Shown in pieces: positions 25,523-34,949 of a stretch of 64,000 nucleotides of DNA. The translations under genes were made by a program, and so were the position numbers. The stretch covers positions 1 to 64,000 of the forward strand of contig CABIZF010000001.1 of the NCBI GenBank assembly GCA_902363135.1, read 5' to 3'. The stretch is from Lachnospiraceae bacterium. GTDB taxonomy: Bacteria > Bacillota > Clostridia > Lachnospirales > Lachnospiraceae. The stretch's first letter is position 1. Every line of letters starts with the position of its first letter. A model generated the notes under the pieces. That model made no database searches. It was given only the letters and a program-made list of their open reading frames with translations, and was not told the DNA's origin.

Positions 25523-27202
25523 GTGTTGACACCGGAAGAGCAGCTGGAGCTGCAAAGAGTCAGAGATGAATTTGCAAAGTGCGAGCAGAAGCCGACCTAT
25601 GAAATTTTCTGCTATGAGGAAATGCTGGAAATGGACGACGGCGTAAAGCTCCGCACGATCATTTATCGCCCGGACCGGGAGGGAGCTATGCCGACGATTG
25701 TTGTGCGAACCTGCTATCCGCAGAACGATTATCTGTATCGGGCAACCGCAGAAGAGTATTGTCGAAGAGGATTCAACTATATTTACCAGTATTGCCGTGG
25801 TACCGGCGGTTCTGAGGGTGAGTGGGAGCCGAATGTGAATGAGCGTCCAGATGGCAAGAAGACCATCGACTGGATCTGTGATCAGGAGTGGGTAGGAGAT
25901 ACCGGATATACCGGATGCTCCTACTTGTCTCTGACCGGATGGCTGATCGCAGATATTCTGCCTGAAAAGGTAAAGACCATGTATCTGACCCATTATGGGG
26001 CGCAGCGCTTTGTATCCGCATTTCAGGATGGCATGTTTCGGCACGATGTGCTGACGGCATGGACGATGGAAAATGCCGGATATCCGGTGACAGCAGATTA
26101 TCTGGAGTCCTGCATGTACCATCCGCAGGTAGAGGTGGATGAAAAGCTGTGGGGAAAGAAGATCCCGTGGTATCGCCAGTGGATCACGAGCACAGATCGT
26201 AGTGATCCGTACTGGAATACCGGATTTTGGAATCTGTTAAAAGAGATTCCGTCGCGTGTAAAAGTGCCGCTGTATGTCGGAGAGGGCTGGTACGATCATC
26301 ACCTCGCCTCTGCGATTGAGACATACAAATCGCTTTCGGATGAGTGTAAGGCGAAGAGCCGGTTCCTGATCGGGGCATGGGAGCATGGATTCCATGTAAA
26401 GCTTCAGGATAAGGAAGGCACACATTTTGAGAATGATGATATTCTTCGGACGTTTTCCTGGTTTTGGGATTTCCTCGTAGAGAAAAAAGAGCCGGAAGCG
26501 CAGATTGACTATTATGTCATCGGGGATGACAGCTGGTATACCAGAAAGAATTTTGAGATTGAAAATCAGAAAGAACTGAACTTATATATCGGAGAAAAGA
26601 AGGACGGTATCTATACACTCGGGAAAGAAAAGGAAGCCGGGGAAGGCACACTGACCTGGATCTTTGATCCGGAGCATCCGGTGATGACACACGGTGCAGA
26701 ATCCCTGCTTGTGACGAAGGAGGAGCAGGGAAGCCTGCTGCAGCCGGAGCCGAATTATCGGGAAGATGTCATCAGCTGTATTTCGGAGCCATTTGAAGAA
26801 GCGGTTACCGTTGTTGGAAAGATGCAGGTAAAGCTTACCGTATCAGCGGATGTGGATGATACTGCGTTTGTTGCAAAGATTATGGAAGTGACTGCAGACG
26901 GAAAAGCATACAATATGCGGACCGGTATTACGACGCTTGGCTACCGCAACCAGAGCGATGAACGTCAGACCTATACGCCGGGAGAGAAGGTTACAATTAC
27001 CATTGATACCTGGGATCTTGCATGGAAAATCCAGAAGGGTTCCCGGATTCGAATTGATCTGACATCGTCCGATTTCCCGCAGTACAGCGTACACAGCAAC
27101 TATGCAGGCTGCTGGGCAAAGCAGGAAAAGGTGCGCAAGGCACAGGAGAGCGTATATTTTGGCGGTGAGGCGGATTCATATATCCGGTTACCGATTATCT
27201 GA
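25523..27202 (+). CDS. CocE/NonD family hydrolase (X-Pro dipeptidyl-peptidase-like), paralog 1
   Basis: 559 aa. The alpha/beta-hydrolase domain has the nucleophile Ser133 in TGCSYLS, the acid in GWYDHHLAS, and the His in GAWEHGFH. A C-terminal jelly-roll (DUF4976/X-Pro C-terminal type) domain spans about 365-555. Relatives hydrolyse esters (cocaine esterase), acylated cephalosporins or N-terminal X-Pro dipeptides. No signal peptide, so it acts on imported substrate. It starts with GTG 19 bp after the ATPase and is about half identical to the next gene by eye. Confidence 0.88.
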   Translation: MLTPEEQLELQRVRDEFAKCEQKPTYEIFCYEEMLEMDDGVKLRTIIYRPDREGAMPTIVVRTCYPQNDYLYRATAEEYCRRGFNYIYQYCRGTGGSEGEWEPNVNERPDGKKTIDWICDQEWVGDTGYTGCSYLSLTGWLIADILPEKVKTMYLTHYGAQRFVSAFQDGMFRHDVLTAWTMENAGYPVTADYLESCMYHPQVEVDEKLWGKKIPWYRQWITSTDRSDPYWNTGFWNLLKEIPSRVKVPLYVGEGWYDHHLASAIETYKSLSDECKAKSRFLIGAWEHGFHVKLQDKEGTHFENDDILRTFSWFWDFLVEKKEPEAQIDYYVIGDDSWYTRKNFEIENQKELNLYIGEKKDGIYTLGKEKEAGEGTLTWIFDPEHPVMTHGAESLLVTKEEQGSLLQPEPNYREDVISCISEPFEEAVTVVGKMQVKLTVSADVDDTAFVAKIMEVTADGKAYNMRTGITTLGYRNQSDERQTYTPGEKVTITIDTWDLAWKIQKGSRIRIDLTSSDFPQYSVHSNYAGCWAKQEKVRKAQESVYFGGEADSYIRLPII

Positions 27203-27216
27203 GCTGGGGTAATGCG

Positions 27217-28899
27217 ATGAAGAGTGAACGAGAGAGAACTGACGCGATCCGGAGACTGTTTGCACAGCTCCCGGCAGAAGATCGGGTGTACCGGTTCTGG
27301 TCGGAGGAATTTATGCTTTCGGCCAAGGGGGCAAAGCTGCGTACATGTGGCTGGTTCCCCGAGACGGAGGAACCGGTTCCAGTTATCGTGACGCGGAGCT
27401 GCTATCCGCATCAGGAGGCAGAATTCCGGATCTATGGTGAGGAGTATGCAAAACGCGGGTTTGGCTTTGTCGTGCAGTGGTGCCGGGGGACGAATGGCTC
27501 CGGCGGAAACTGGGAGCCGAATACATGGGAGCGGCAGGACGGACTGGGGCTGATGCAATATCTTTCGGATCGACCGGAAGTAAAAAACATTGGCTACTGG
27601 GGTAATTCCTATCTGGCATCAACCGGATGGTGCATGGCGGATGCGGTTCCGGAGAAAGTAAAAAGTATGTATCTGGGCGTCTATGGCACAGACCGTTATA
27701 CGTCGGTCTATCAGGATGGGCTGTTCCGGCAGGATATTTTTACCTGGTGGTCGATGACCAATGCAGGGAAAAAAGTAGATGCAGATTATCTGGAATCGTG
27801 TCGCTACCGTCCGCAGATGGAGGTCGATGAAGCGCTGTGGGGTGTAAAGCTTCCATGGTACCGCGACTGGATCGGCAATACTGACCGCGACAGTGAGTAC
27901 TGGTCGCAGGCAGGCTTCTGGAAAATGATGCAGGAGATTCCGGGACGGCTGAGGATTCCAGTATTTATCCGGGATGGCTGGTATGACCATCACCTTGGCA
28001 GCGCAGTAGTGACCTGGAAGAGCTTGTCAGAGCAGGCCGGGATGCACAGTACTCTGCAGCTTGGGCCGTGGCGTCATGAGTATGACTACGCACTGGATGG
28101 GCAGAGTACGGAACATCTGGAGGATGATAGTGTCTCGTCTGTGTATCAGTGGTTCACGAAAACATTAAAAAAGGAACAACTTCCAAAGCGACAATGCCAA
28201 CTCTATGTGGTGGGCGCAGACCGCTGGATCACGATGGAGGATTTGCCAGAGAAGGGGCAGACAGAGAAACTGTATCTGGATGCTGGATCGTTTACCAACG
28301 GAGCGGCTACTTTGACGCAGAAGCCGGGGAAAGAGGCGAAGGTGACGTATACATATGATCCGGAGAATCCTGTCATGTCGCACGGGACAGAGTCCTGCTT
28401 TAAATCAAAAAGAGAGATCGGAAGTCTCTGGCAGCCAGCGTGCGGATATCGTCCGGATGTTCTGAGCTTTCGTTCACAGGCGTATGAACAGCCGTTGGAG
28501 ATGGCAGGCTGTATAGAAGTCATTCTGTATGTCAGCTCGGATGCAGAGGATACTGCATTTACCGCCAAGATCATGGAAGAGTTTGAAGATGGCCGCACGG
28601 TGAATATCCGGAGCATGATAACGACCCTTGCCTATCGGAACGGGGCAGACACTCGTCAGACGTATACGCCTGGAACTGTCAAAGAAATTCATCTACATAT
28701 GTGGCCGATCGCGTGGAAAACGCATCCAAATTCCAGAATCCGTGTGGATATTTCTTCGTCGGATTTTCCGCAATATGCCGTGCACAGTAACTATTCAGGT
28801 ATCTGGTCTGTGCAGAAGCGTACAAAGTGCGCACAGCAGGTGATTTATACAGGAACGGGACGTGAATCAAGAGTGATTCTTCCAGTAAATACTTTATAA
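27217..28899 (+). CDS. CocE/NonD family hydrolase, paralog 2
   Basis: 560 aa, a tandem duplicate of the preceding hydrolase. It has the same layout: Ser131 in GNSYLAS, Asp in GWYDHHLGS, His in GPWRHEYDY, and the C-terminal beta-rich domain ending in SRIRVDISSSDFPQYAVHSN, shared with paralog 1. It lies 14 bp downstream. The two probably act on different stereo- or acyl variants of the same substrate class. It is the last gene before a second operator-bearing promoter. Confidence 0.88.
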   Translation: MKSERERTDAIRRLFAQLPAEDRVYRFWSEEFMLSAKGAKLRTCGWFPETEEPVPVIVTRSCYPHQEAEFRIYGEEYAKRGFGFVVQWCRGTNGSGGNWEPNTWERQDGLGLMQYLSDRPEVKNIGYWGNSYLASTGWCMADAVPEKVKSMYLGVYGTDRYTSVYQDGLFRQDIFTWWSMTNAGKKVDADYLESCRYRPQMEVDEALWGVKLPWYRDWIGNTDRDSEYWSQAGFWKMMQEIPGRLRIPVFIRDGWYDHHLGSAVVTWKSLSEQAGMHSTLQLGPWRHEYDYALDGQSTEHLEDDSVSSVYQWFTKTLKKEQLPKRQCQLYVVGADRWITMEDLPEKGQTEKLYLDAGSFTNGAATLTQKPGKEAKVTYTYDPENPVMSHGTESCFKSKREIGSLWQPACGYRPDVLSFRSQAYEQPLEMAGCIEVILYVSSDAEDTAFTAKIMEEFEDGRTVNIRSMITTLAYRNGADTRQTYTPGTVKEIHLHMWPIAWKTHPNSRIRVDISSSDFPQYAVHSNYSGIWSVQKRTKCAQQVIYTGTGRESRVILPVNTL

Positions 28900-28935
28900 A
28901 ACATAATTATTAAGTGCTAAAAGAACAGGTAGTTC

Positions 28936-28982
28936 TTGACAAAACAAGTACAACGTTGTATCATACAAGTATAACGTTGTAC
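28936..28982 (+). promoter_or_regulatory. Promoter and double operator (O3) of the AtuA/CoA operon
   Basis: TTGACA at 28936-28941, 17-bp spacer, TATCAT at 28959-28964. Operators GTACAACGTTGTAT (28948-28961) and GTATAACGTTGTAC (28969-28982) lie exactly 21 bp apart, two helical turns, so both face the same side of the DNA. Confidence 0.8.
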
Positions 28983-29031
28983 TAAACAAAACGGAATATA
29001 GGTAACAAAGCAATTGCAAGGAGGAACTGAG

Positions 29032-30399
29032 ATGAAAAAAGTAGCGATAGGAGGAGGCCAGGGCTTCTGGGGAGACTCCCCTGACGCGGCGATTCATATG
29101 ATCCGCAATGCGGATATTCAGTATATGGGCTGCGATTATCTGGCTGAGCTGACGCTTTCCATCATGGCAAAGCAGCAGCTGAAGGATCCGACAAAAGGCT
29201 TTGCACCGGACTTTCAGACAAGAATTCTGAAAGAGGCCGGCAAGGAAGCGTGGGAGAAACACATCCGTATCTGTACAAATGCAGGTGGTATGAATGTTGC
29301 AGGCTGTGTAGACGGCATCAGGCAGTGGGCCGAGTCGGAAAAGATGAAGGGATATAAGATCGGATATGTCACGGGCGATTCGATTAAGGACAAGATCCCA
29401 CAGCTGCTCAAGGACGGATGGACATTCCCGAATTTTGACTATGACGGAGATTTCCATTCGATTCTGGATAAGATTTATAACTGTAACGCTTACATCGGAC
29501 ATGAGGGAATCGAACAGTGTCTGCGCGACGGAGCAGATGTGGTCATTACCGGACGTGCTGCAGACAGCGCATTGTTCCTTGCACCGCTGGCCTATGAGTT
29601 TGGCTGGGCGGATAATGACTGGAACAATCTGGCTCGTGGTATTATGGCAGGCCACTTGCTGGAGTGTGGCGGACAGGGAGCCGGTGGTAACTATATGTAT
29701 GACTGGAGAAATGTACCGCGGATGGATGAGTTGGGATTCCCGATCGCAGAGCTGACGGATGATACGTTTGAGATCACTAAAGCTCCGGACTGTGGCGGTG
29801 TGATTTGTGAGCAGAGCTGCAAGGAGCAGTTCCTCTATGAGGTCCATGACCCGGCAAATTATCTGACACCGGATGTAAATGTAGATATCAGTAAGGCAAC
29901 GATTACCCAGGTGGGACCGGACCGTGTACGGATCGGCAATGTCCGGGGCAAACAGCGTCCGGATACGTTAAAGCTCTGCGTGGGATACCACAAGGGCTGG
30001 AAGACGGTTTCCATGCTGAGTTTTGCGTGGCCGGATGCCTATGAGAAGGCACAGTACTGTGCAGAAGTTATCATGAAAAAGATGGCCCGTCGAGGCATGA
30101 AGGCGGATGATGTACATATCAGCTATATTGGTGTAAACAGCCTGCATCTTGGCGTGGCAGATATGAGTGAGGAAGCGCTTAAGAATCTGAATGAGTGTGT
30201 ACTGCGTATCGCGGTATTCAGCGAAGATAAGAGTGAGTGTGCGAAGATTATTCCGGAAATCAGTCCGCTGCAGTTGAACGGACCGCCAGGAGCGTCCTTC
30301 TTCGGAGGACGTGCGCGGGTACAGGAGGTTATGGCGTTGTGGCCGACTACGATTCCGAGAGATGCACTGGATATTCAGTCTCACATACTGGAGGTATAG
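29032..30399 (+). CDS. AtuA-like protein, large part (DUF1446 / acyclic terpene utilisation family)
   Basis: 455 aa. The N-terminus KKVAIGGGQGFWGDSPDAA and the MGCDYLAELTLSIMAKQ motif match the AtuA/DUF1446 family, which in Pseudomonas belongs to acyclic terpene catabolism but whose catalytic role is not established. The family's C-terminal domain is here a separate gene 3 bp downstream. AAGGAGG lies 8 bases before the ATG at 29032. It is the first gene under operator O3. In this context it is likely a lyase or CoA-linked step between hydrolysis and thiolysis. Confidence 0.85.
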   Translation: MKKVAIGGGQGFWGDSPDAAIHMIRNADIQYMGCDYLAELTLSIMAKQQLKDPTKGFAPDFQTRILKEAGKEAWEKHIRICTNAGGMNVAGCVDGIRQWAESEKMKGYKIGYVTGDSIKDKIPQLLKDGWTFPNFDYDGDFHSILDKIYNCNAYIGHEGIEQCLRDGADVVITGRAADSALFLAPLAYEFGWADNDWNNLARGIMAGHLLECGGQGAGGNYMYDWRNVPRMDELGFPIAELTDDTFEITKAPDCGGVICEQSCKEQFLYEVHDPANYLTPDVNVDISKATITQVGPDRVRIGNVRGKQRPDTLKLCVGYHKGWKTVSMLSFAWPDAYEKAQYCAEVIMKKMARRGMKADDVHISYIGVNSLHLGVADMSEEALKNLNECVLRIAVFSEDKSECAKIIPEISPLQLNGPPGASFFGGRARVQEVMALWPTTIPRDALDIQSHILEV

Positions 30400-30402
30400 A
30401 CG

Positions 30403-30732
30403 ATGCCGGAAATTTATTTAAATGATATTGCACATGGCCGCAGTGGTGATAAGGGAGACACGAGCAATGTCTGCGTATATGCCAGAAAGCCGGAATATTA
30501 TAAGATCATTGAGCGGGAAGTGACACCGGAAAAGCTGCATGCTTTTTTCGGAGATATGGTGAAGGGTGAAATTACAAGATATGAAGTTCCAAGTCTTGGC
30601 GGCTTCAATTTTGTCATGAAGCATGCACTTGGCGGCGGAGCGACGATGAGCCTTCGTCTGGACTCCCTTGGAAAATCCATGGGAAGCGCGGTTATGCGTA
30701 TGAAGATTCATGTAGAAGATGGAGAAATTTAA
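30403..30732 (+). CDS. AtuA C-terminal domain protein (small subunit)
   Basis: 109 aa. It begins LNDIAHGRSGDKGDTSNV, the hallmark of the AtuA-related C-terminal domain, and has VPSLGGFNFVMKHALGGGATMSLRLDSLGK further on. In many organisms this is fused to the AtuA N-terminal part; here it is separate, immediately following. The 3' end overlaps the next gene by 14 bp, indicating translational coupling with the VWA protein. Confidence 0.85.
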   Translation: MPEIYLNDIAHGRSGDKGDTSNVCVYARKPEYYKIIEREVTPEKLHAFFGDMVKGEITRYEVPSLGGFNFVMKHALGGGATMSLRLDSLGKSMGSAVMRMKIHVEDGEI

Positions 30733-32134
30733 AGAACAAAAAGAGCTTGCCGGGCAGATTTTGCATCTGACGGAAGCGAAGCTGCTTACGAGGCTCCGGT
30801 TTTTATCCGGAGCCCTTACAGCAATAAGCTATAAAACTTCAGAAGAAAAGCTTTTATTTGCGGCGGAAAAGGATTGTATTTCCTATAATCCAGAACAACT
30901 TCTGAGAAGGTATCAGAAGTCACCGGATGTGATAACTCATGCGATGGTGCATTGCCTCCTCCATTTGCTGATGGGACATCCGTTCTGTCATCAGGAGAAG
31001 GATATAAGGCTGTGGAATCTGGCGAGTGATATGGCTGTGGAGTATTCCTGTATGGAACTTTCCGGATATTTTTTATCAGAGCACTACGCGAGGGAGAGGG
31101 CCAGTCAGCTGGAACGTTTTTCAGATTATGCAGGTGGGAACACAGCAGAAGCTTTCTACAATTACTTTTTGGAAAGCGATCTTTCGGAAGAAGAGCAGGA
31201 GGGATTAGAGTCGCTGTTTTATCTGGATAGCCATAAATATTGGGATGTTCCGGAAAAAAGTGCTGTACAAGGCGGGAGGAAGACTTCAGGAGAACTTACC
31301 GGAAATTCCGATGAGGAAGAGACGCCTGAAAATCCGGCGGCAGGTGCAGAGGCACCGGAGGAAACCGCCCGTAAGGAAAAGCAGGAGAAGAAATGGAAAC
31401 AGCTGGCGCGGCAGGTGCAGACAGATCTGGAATTGTTTCAGAGAAGACAGGGCATCCGTGCGGGCAGCCTGATTCAGGGGATGAAGCCGTTTCTATTTGA
31501 GACGGTGGATTATACGGCTTTTTTACGGATGTTTGCAGCAGAAAATGAAGTCCTGCAGATTTCGGATGAGGAATTTGATCCGATCTATTACACGTATGGA
31601 CTGCAGAAGTATGGAAATATCCCGTTGATTGAACCGCTGGAATACAGTAATCTGCATCGCATTCGGGAGTTTGTCATTGCGATTGATACATCTGGAAGTG
31701 TTCAGGGCGAGATCGTTGCTGAGTTTTTGCGGCAGACTGTGCGTGTGCTGCATCAGACAGCGAGCTTTACGGATCAGGTGGCGATTTTCATTTTACAGTG
31801 TGATGCACAAATACAGAGCTGTATCCAGATTCATGAGCTGAAGGAATTGGATGAGTATATCGATCATCTGGAGCTGTATGGATTTGGAGGAACAGATTTC
31901 CGGCCGGTGTTTGAATACGTAGAGCAACTGCTGGAGCAGAAAAAATTGAAAAAAGTAAATGGGCTGCTTTATTTTACCGATGGGGCAGGCATTTATCCGG
32001 AAATAGAGCCAGCGTATAAGACCGCTTTTATTTTTAATCGGGATGACTACAGCTCACCGAAGGTTCCAGAGTGGGCGATCCGTGCAGTGCTGACTTCAGA
32101 CAATATCCGGATCCTGAAGAAAAATATAAAATGA
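30719..32134 (+). CDS. VWA-like protein with DUF2201-type putative metallopeptidase N-terminus
   Basis: 471 aa. The N-terminal domain contains HAMVHCLLHLLMGHPF (an HxxxH-like helix) and ASDMAVEYSC, as in the DUF2201 'putative metallopeptidase' domain. A Glu/Lys-rich linker covers about 185-235. The C-terminal VWA domain keeps the MIDAS motif IDTSGSVQ, the distal Thr (GGTDFRP) and LYFTDGAG. Such proteins pair with MoxR AAA+ ATPases in metal insertion or conformational activation of enzymes. Overlaps the AtuA small subunit gene and is 16 bp from the ATPase gene. Cytoplasmic. Confidence 0.85.
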   Translation: MEKFKEQKELAGQILHLTEAKLLTRLRFLSGALTAISYKTSEEKLLFAAEKDCISYNPEQLLRRYQKSPDVITHAMVHCLLHLLMGHPFCHQEKDIRLWNLASDMAVEYSCMELSGYFLSEHYARERASQLERFSDYAGGNTAEAFYNYFLESDLSEEEQEGLESLFYLDSHKYWDVPEKSAVQGGRKTSGELTGNSDEEETPENPAAGAEAPEETARKEKQEKKWKQLARQVQTDLELFQRRQGIRAGSLIQGMKPFLFETVDYTAFLRMFAAENEVLQISDEEFDPIYYTYGLQKYGNIPLIEPLEYSNLHRIREFVIAIDTSGSVQGEIVAEFLRQTVRVLHQTASFTDQVAIFILQCDAQIQSCIQIHELKELDEYIDHLELYGFGGTDFRPVFEYVEQLLEQKKLKKVNGLLYFTDGAGIYPEIEPAYKTAFIFNRDDYSSPKVPEWAIRAVLTSDNIRILKKNIK

Positions 32135-32150
32135 AAAATGGAAGCATGAT

Positions 32151-33647
32151 ATGAATATTGCAAACGCAAAACAACAGATCAAAAATGCAGTGACCATTTA
32201 TTTGCAAAAAGATGCACTGGGGAGATATGAGGTACCGCTGGTACATCAGCGACCGATTTTCTTGCAGGGAGCGCCGGGTCTTGGCAAAACTGCGATCATG
32301 AAACAGATCAGCGAGGAGCTTGGGATCGGGCTGGTTTCCTATTCTATGACGCATCACACCAGGCAGAGTGCGATTGGACTGCCGATGATTGTGGAGCGGG
32401 AATTTGGCGGAAAGCGCTATTCCGTGAGCGAATATACGATGAGTGAAATCATTGCAAGCGTATATGAGTGCATGGAACGTACCGGAAAAAGGGAAGGAAT
32501 CCTGTTTCTGGATGAGATTAATTGTATTTCAGAGACTTTATCTCCGGCAATGTTGCTGTTTCTCCAGTACAAGGTTTTCGGAGGACATACGCTTCCGGAT
32601 GGATGGGTCGTTGTGACAGCCGGAAATCCGGCAAGATACAATAAAAGTGTCCGGGAATTTGATGCAGCGACACTGGATCGGCTGAAATACCTTCCGGTAG
32701 AGCCGGATTATGAGATATGGAAGGAATATGCGGTGCAGAGAAATGTATGCCGCACGATTTTAAGCTTTTTGGATATTCGACCAGATTGCTTTTATGTAAT
32801 GGAAACGACGGTTTCAGGCTTTTCTGTTGTCACCCCACGGTCGTGGGAGGATCTTTCCCAGAGTATTTGGATGCATGAACGGCTTCAGATCGAGATCGAC
32901 CAGAATCTGATTCGGCAATATTTACAGAATGATGCCGTAGCACGGGATTTTGCCGTCTATTATGAGCTGTATCAAAAATATCGTTTGGCCTATGACGTCG
33001 ATGCGATTGTGGCAGGAACTTATAACCCGGAAACACTAGAGGAGGCACGACAGGCCAGGATAGATGAGCGGTTGACCTTAACTGGATTGCTGCTTGAGAA
33101 GGTGCTCGGAGATATGCAGTACTGCACGACAGAAAAAACAGCATTACTGAAACTCAGGGAGCAGCTGGTGGCCCAAAAAGAAGTGCTGGAAGCGACGGGT
33201 ACTCAGGCTGTGAAAGTTTTTGATGAGATGCAGCATGCATTGAGAACGTCGGCAGAACAGGGATCAGAGGCGGAACAGGCCGGATGGAACAGCGCGGCGT
33301 CTCAGCTTCATAAGATGCAAAAGGCAGCCATGCGGAATACAGGTAAGTTATCTGTATATGAAGTGTGCCGCAGCTATTATGCAACGCAGGTGGCAGAGCT
33401 GGAACAGCACGTAAAAAAGACACAAGCAGAATGTGGAAATCTTTTAAAGTTTTTGCAGCAGGCGTTTGGAGATGGAAATGAGCTCTCGATGGCGGTCAGT
33501 GACCTGACGGCGAAACCGGAGGCATCTTCGTTCATTGGACAGTTTCTGAGTCTGGAATTTTTTGAGGCAAGCAGTCGTCTTCAGCTTCATAAAAAGGAAA
33601 AACAGCTGCAGGATCGGATTCAGCTTGCACTTGGAGAAGAGGGCTGA
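32151..33647 (+). CDS. MoxR-type AAA+ ATPase
   Basis: 498 aa. The AAA domain is about residues 30-240: Walker A GAPGLGKT, Walker B GILFLDEIN, sensor region VVTAGNPARYNKSV and the DRLKYLPVEPD arginine-finger area. The remaining 250 residues are largely helical with a Gln/Glu/Lys-rich coiled coil. It would act as an ATP-driven chaperone with the adjacent VWA protein. Its place between AtuA and CoA-transferase genes, under the same operator, suggests it matures or activates a pathway enzyme. Confidence 0.87.
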   Translation: MNIANAKQQIKNAVTIYLQKDALGRYEVPLVHQRPIFLQGAPGLGKTAIMKQISEELGIGLVSYSMTHHTRQSAIGLPMIVEREFGGKRYSVSEYTMSEIIASVYECMERTGKREGILFLDEINCISETLSPAMLLFLQYKVFGGHTLPDGWVVVTAGNPARYNKSVREFDAATLDRLKYLPVEPDYEIWKEYAVQRNVCRTILSFLDIRPDCFYVMETTVSGFSVVTPRSWEDLSQSIWMHERLQIEIDQNLIRQYLQNDAVARDFAVYYELYQKYRLAYDVDAIVAGTYNPETLEEARQARIDERLTLTGLLLEKVLGDMQYCTTEKTALLKLREQLVAQKEVLEATGTQAVKVFDEMQHALRTSAEQGSEAEQAGWNSAASQLHKMQKAAMRNTGKLSVYEVCRSYYATQVAELEQHVKKTQAECGNLLKFLQQAFGDGNELSMAVSDLTAKPEASSFIGQFLSLEFFEASSRLQLHKKEKQLQDRIQLALGEEG

Positions 33648-33668
33648 GGATTGACAGAGGGATAAGAT

Positions 33669-34913
33669 ATGGAACAAAGAAAGCGACAGATGCGGTTTGC
33701 AGTGACGGTGGATGGTGAAATTCTGATGACGAAGCCCAGTGATGAGGAAGCGGCGGGATATGTGGATTTCTCTGTCTTGGAAGATGGTACGGCGAGGTTG
33801 CTTCGCTGGCCGAGAAATACGACTGTGGCACGTTTGCCGGAAATGATCGGAGGCTATCAGATTACGGAAATCGCACCGCTTGCATTTGCGGCATTTCATT
33901 TTTCAAAGGAGCTCTGGGAGCAGTTCGGAGGAGGCTCTTCTCTTTCGTTTAGCATTTTCTGTATCATGCATGCCGTGGCTATGCAGCGGGAAGCGGTGGA
34001 TGCGGGTGGCCCTGTGGAGATCTGGCTTCCTGATACGATCCGAAGCATTGGAATGTATGCATTCTGGCATTGTGACCGACTGACGAAGGTTCGGCTTCCG
34101 GCTTATCTGGAACATCTTAAGGCAGGGCTTTTCGGAGAGTGCAGCAGACTGGAGCAGGTACAGCTTCCAGATTGTCTGACGCAAATCGGAACGATATATC
34201 CGGACAATGTACATGTCATGCCGGATGTAGGTGTGTTTTCAGGATGCCATGCGTTAAAAGAACTGGCGCTGCCGAAGACGGTAACGGTGATCGGAGCAGA
34301 ATCCTTTAATAGCTGTGGTCTGGTACATTTACGGATTGAGGATGAAGAAACTGATGGTCAGCAGCCATGGTCACGGAGGATTGAAACCCATCCGCTGACA
34401 TTTGATCATACGGCAGCACTGCAGTGGATGAGTCGTTGTATCAATGGAACGATCATAAGGCAGATCGGGCTACCGGAGGCAAGAGATAAGATTTTAACTT
34501 GTGATGAGCGTTATCGTATTATTGCGAGTTTACCCAGACTGTTTCTGACAGAAGGAGCAGAGCAGATGGATATAATCGCAAAAGAAGCTTTCCGGTTGGA
34601 TTTTTCTGGAAGAATGGCGATCGCAAGACTGCGGTATCCGGAATATTTGAGCACTGAAATGCGAAGATGGTACCTGGGGATTCTGGTAGAGTATTCGGAT
34701 CGGCTGGAAAAGTTCTGGCCAGGAGAAGAGAACCGGGAGAGAGAACTTCTCGATTTGCTGCAAGGCTGCGAAGGATTTGACGCACAGCTTCTGGGAGAGC
34801 TGATGGCAATTGCCGGCAGAAATCATATGCAGCCGGAACTGATTTATGAAATGATGGAATTACGCAACAGACGCTTTTCTGGAATTACCGGAATGGAGTG
34901 TCTGGCACTATAG
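33669..34913 (+). CDS. Cytoplasmic leucine-rich (BspA-like) protein
   Basis: 414 aa with no signal peptide. Residues 1-35 start with a charged segment. Then come LRR_5-like repeats (about 45-225) with the pattern LPDTIRSIGMYAFWHCDRLTKVRLP, of which the core repeat SIGMYAF resembles surface BspA units. The C-terminal half (about 255-414) is helical and unassigned. It lies 21 bp after the MoxR gene. I infer a scaffold or substrate adaptor for the VWA/AAA+ pair; no catalytic motif is seen. Confidence 0.7.
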   Translation: MEQRKRQMRFAVTVDGEILMTKPSDEEAAGYVDFSVLEDGTARLLRWPRNTTVARLPEMIGGYQITEIAPLAFAAFHFSKELWEQFGGGSSLSFSIFCIMHAVAMQREAVDAGGPVEIWLPDTIRSIGMYAFWHCDRLTKVRLPAYLEHLKAGLFGECSRLEQVQLPDCLTQIGTIYPDNVHVMPDVGVFSGCHALKELALPKTVTVIGAESFNSCGLVHLRIEDEETDGQQPWSRRIETHPLTFDHTAALQWMSRCINGTIIRQIGLPEARDKILTCDERYRIIASLPRLFLTEGAEQMDIIAKEAFRLDFSGRMAIARLRYPEYLSTEMRRWYLGILVEYSDRLEKFWPGEENRERELLDLLQGCEGFDAQLLGELMAIAGRNHMQPELIYEMMELRNRRFSGITGMECLAL

Positions 34914-34949
34914 AAATACAGTATAGGTGAAGAAAAAGGAGATACGGCT

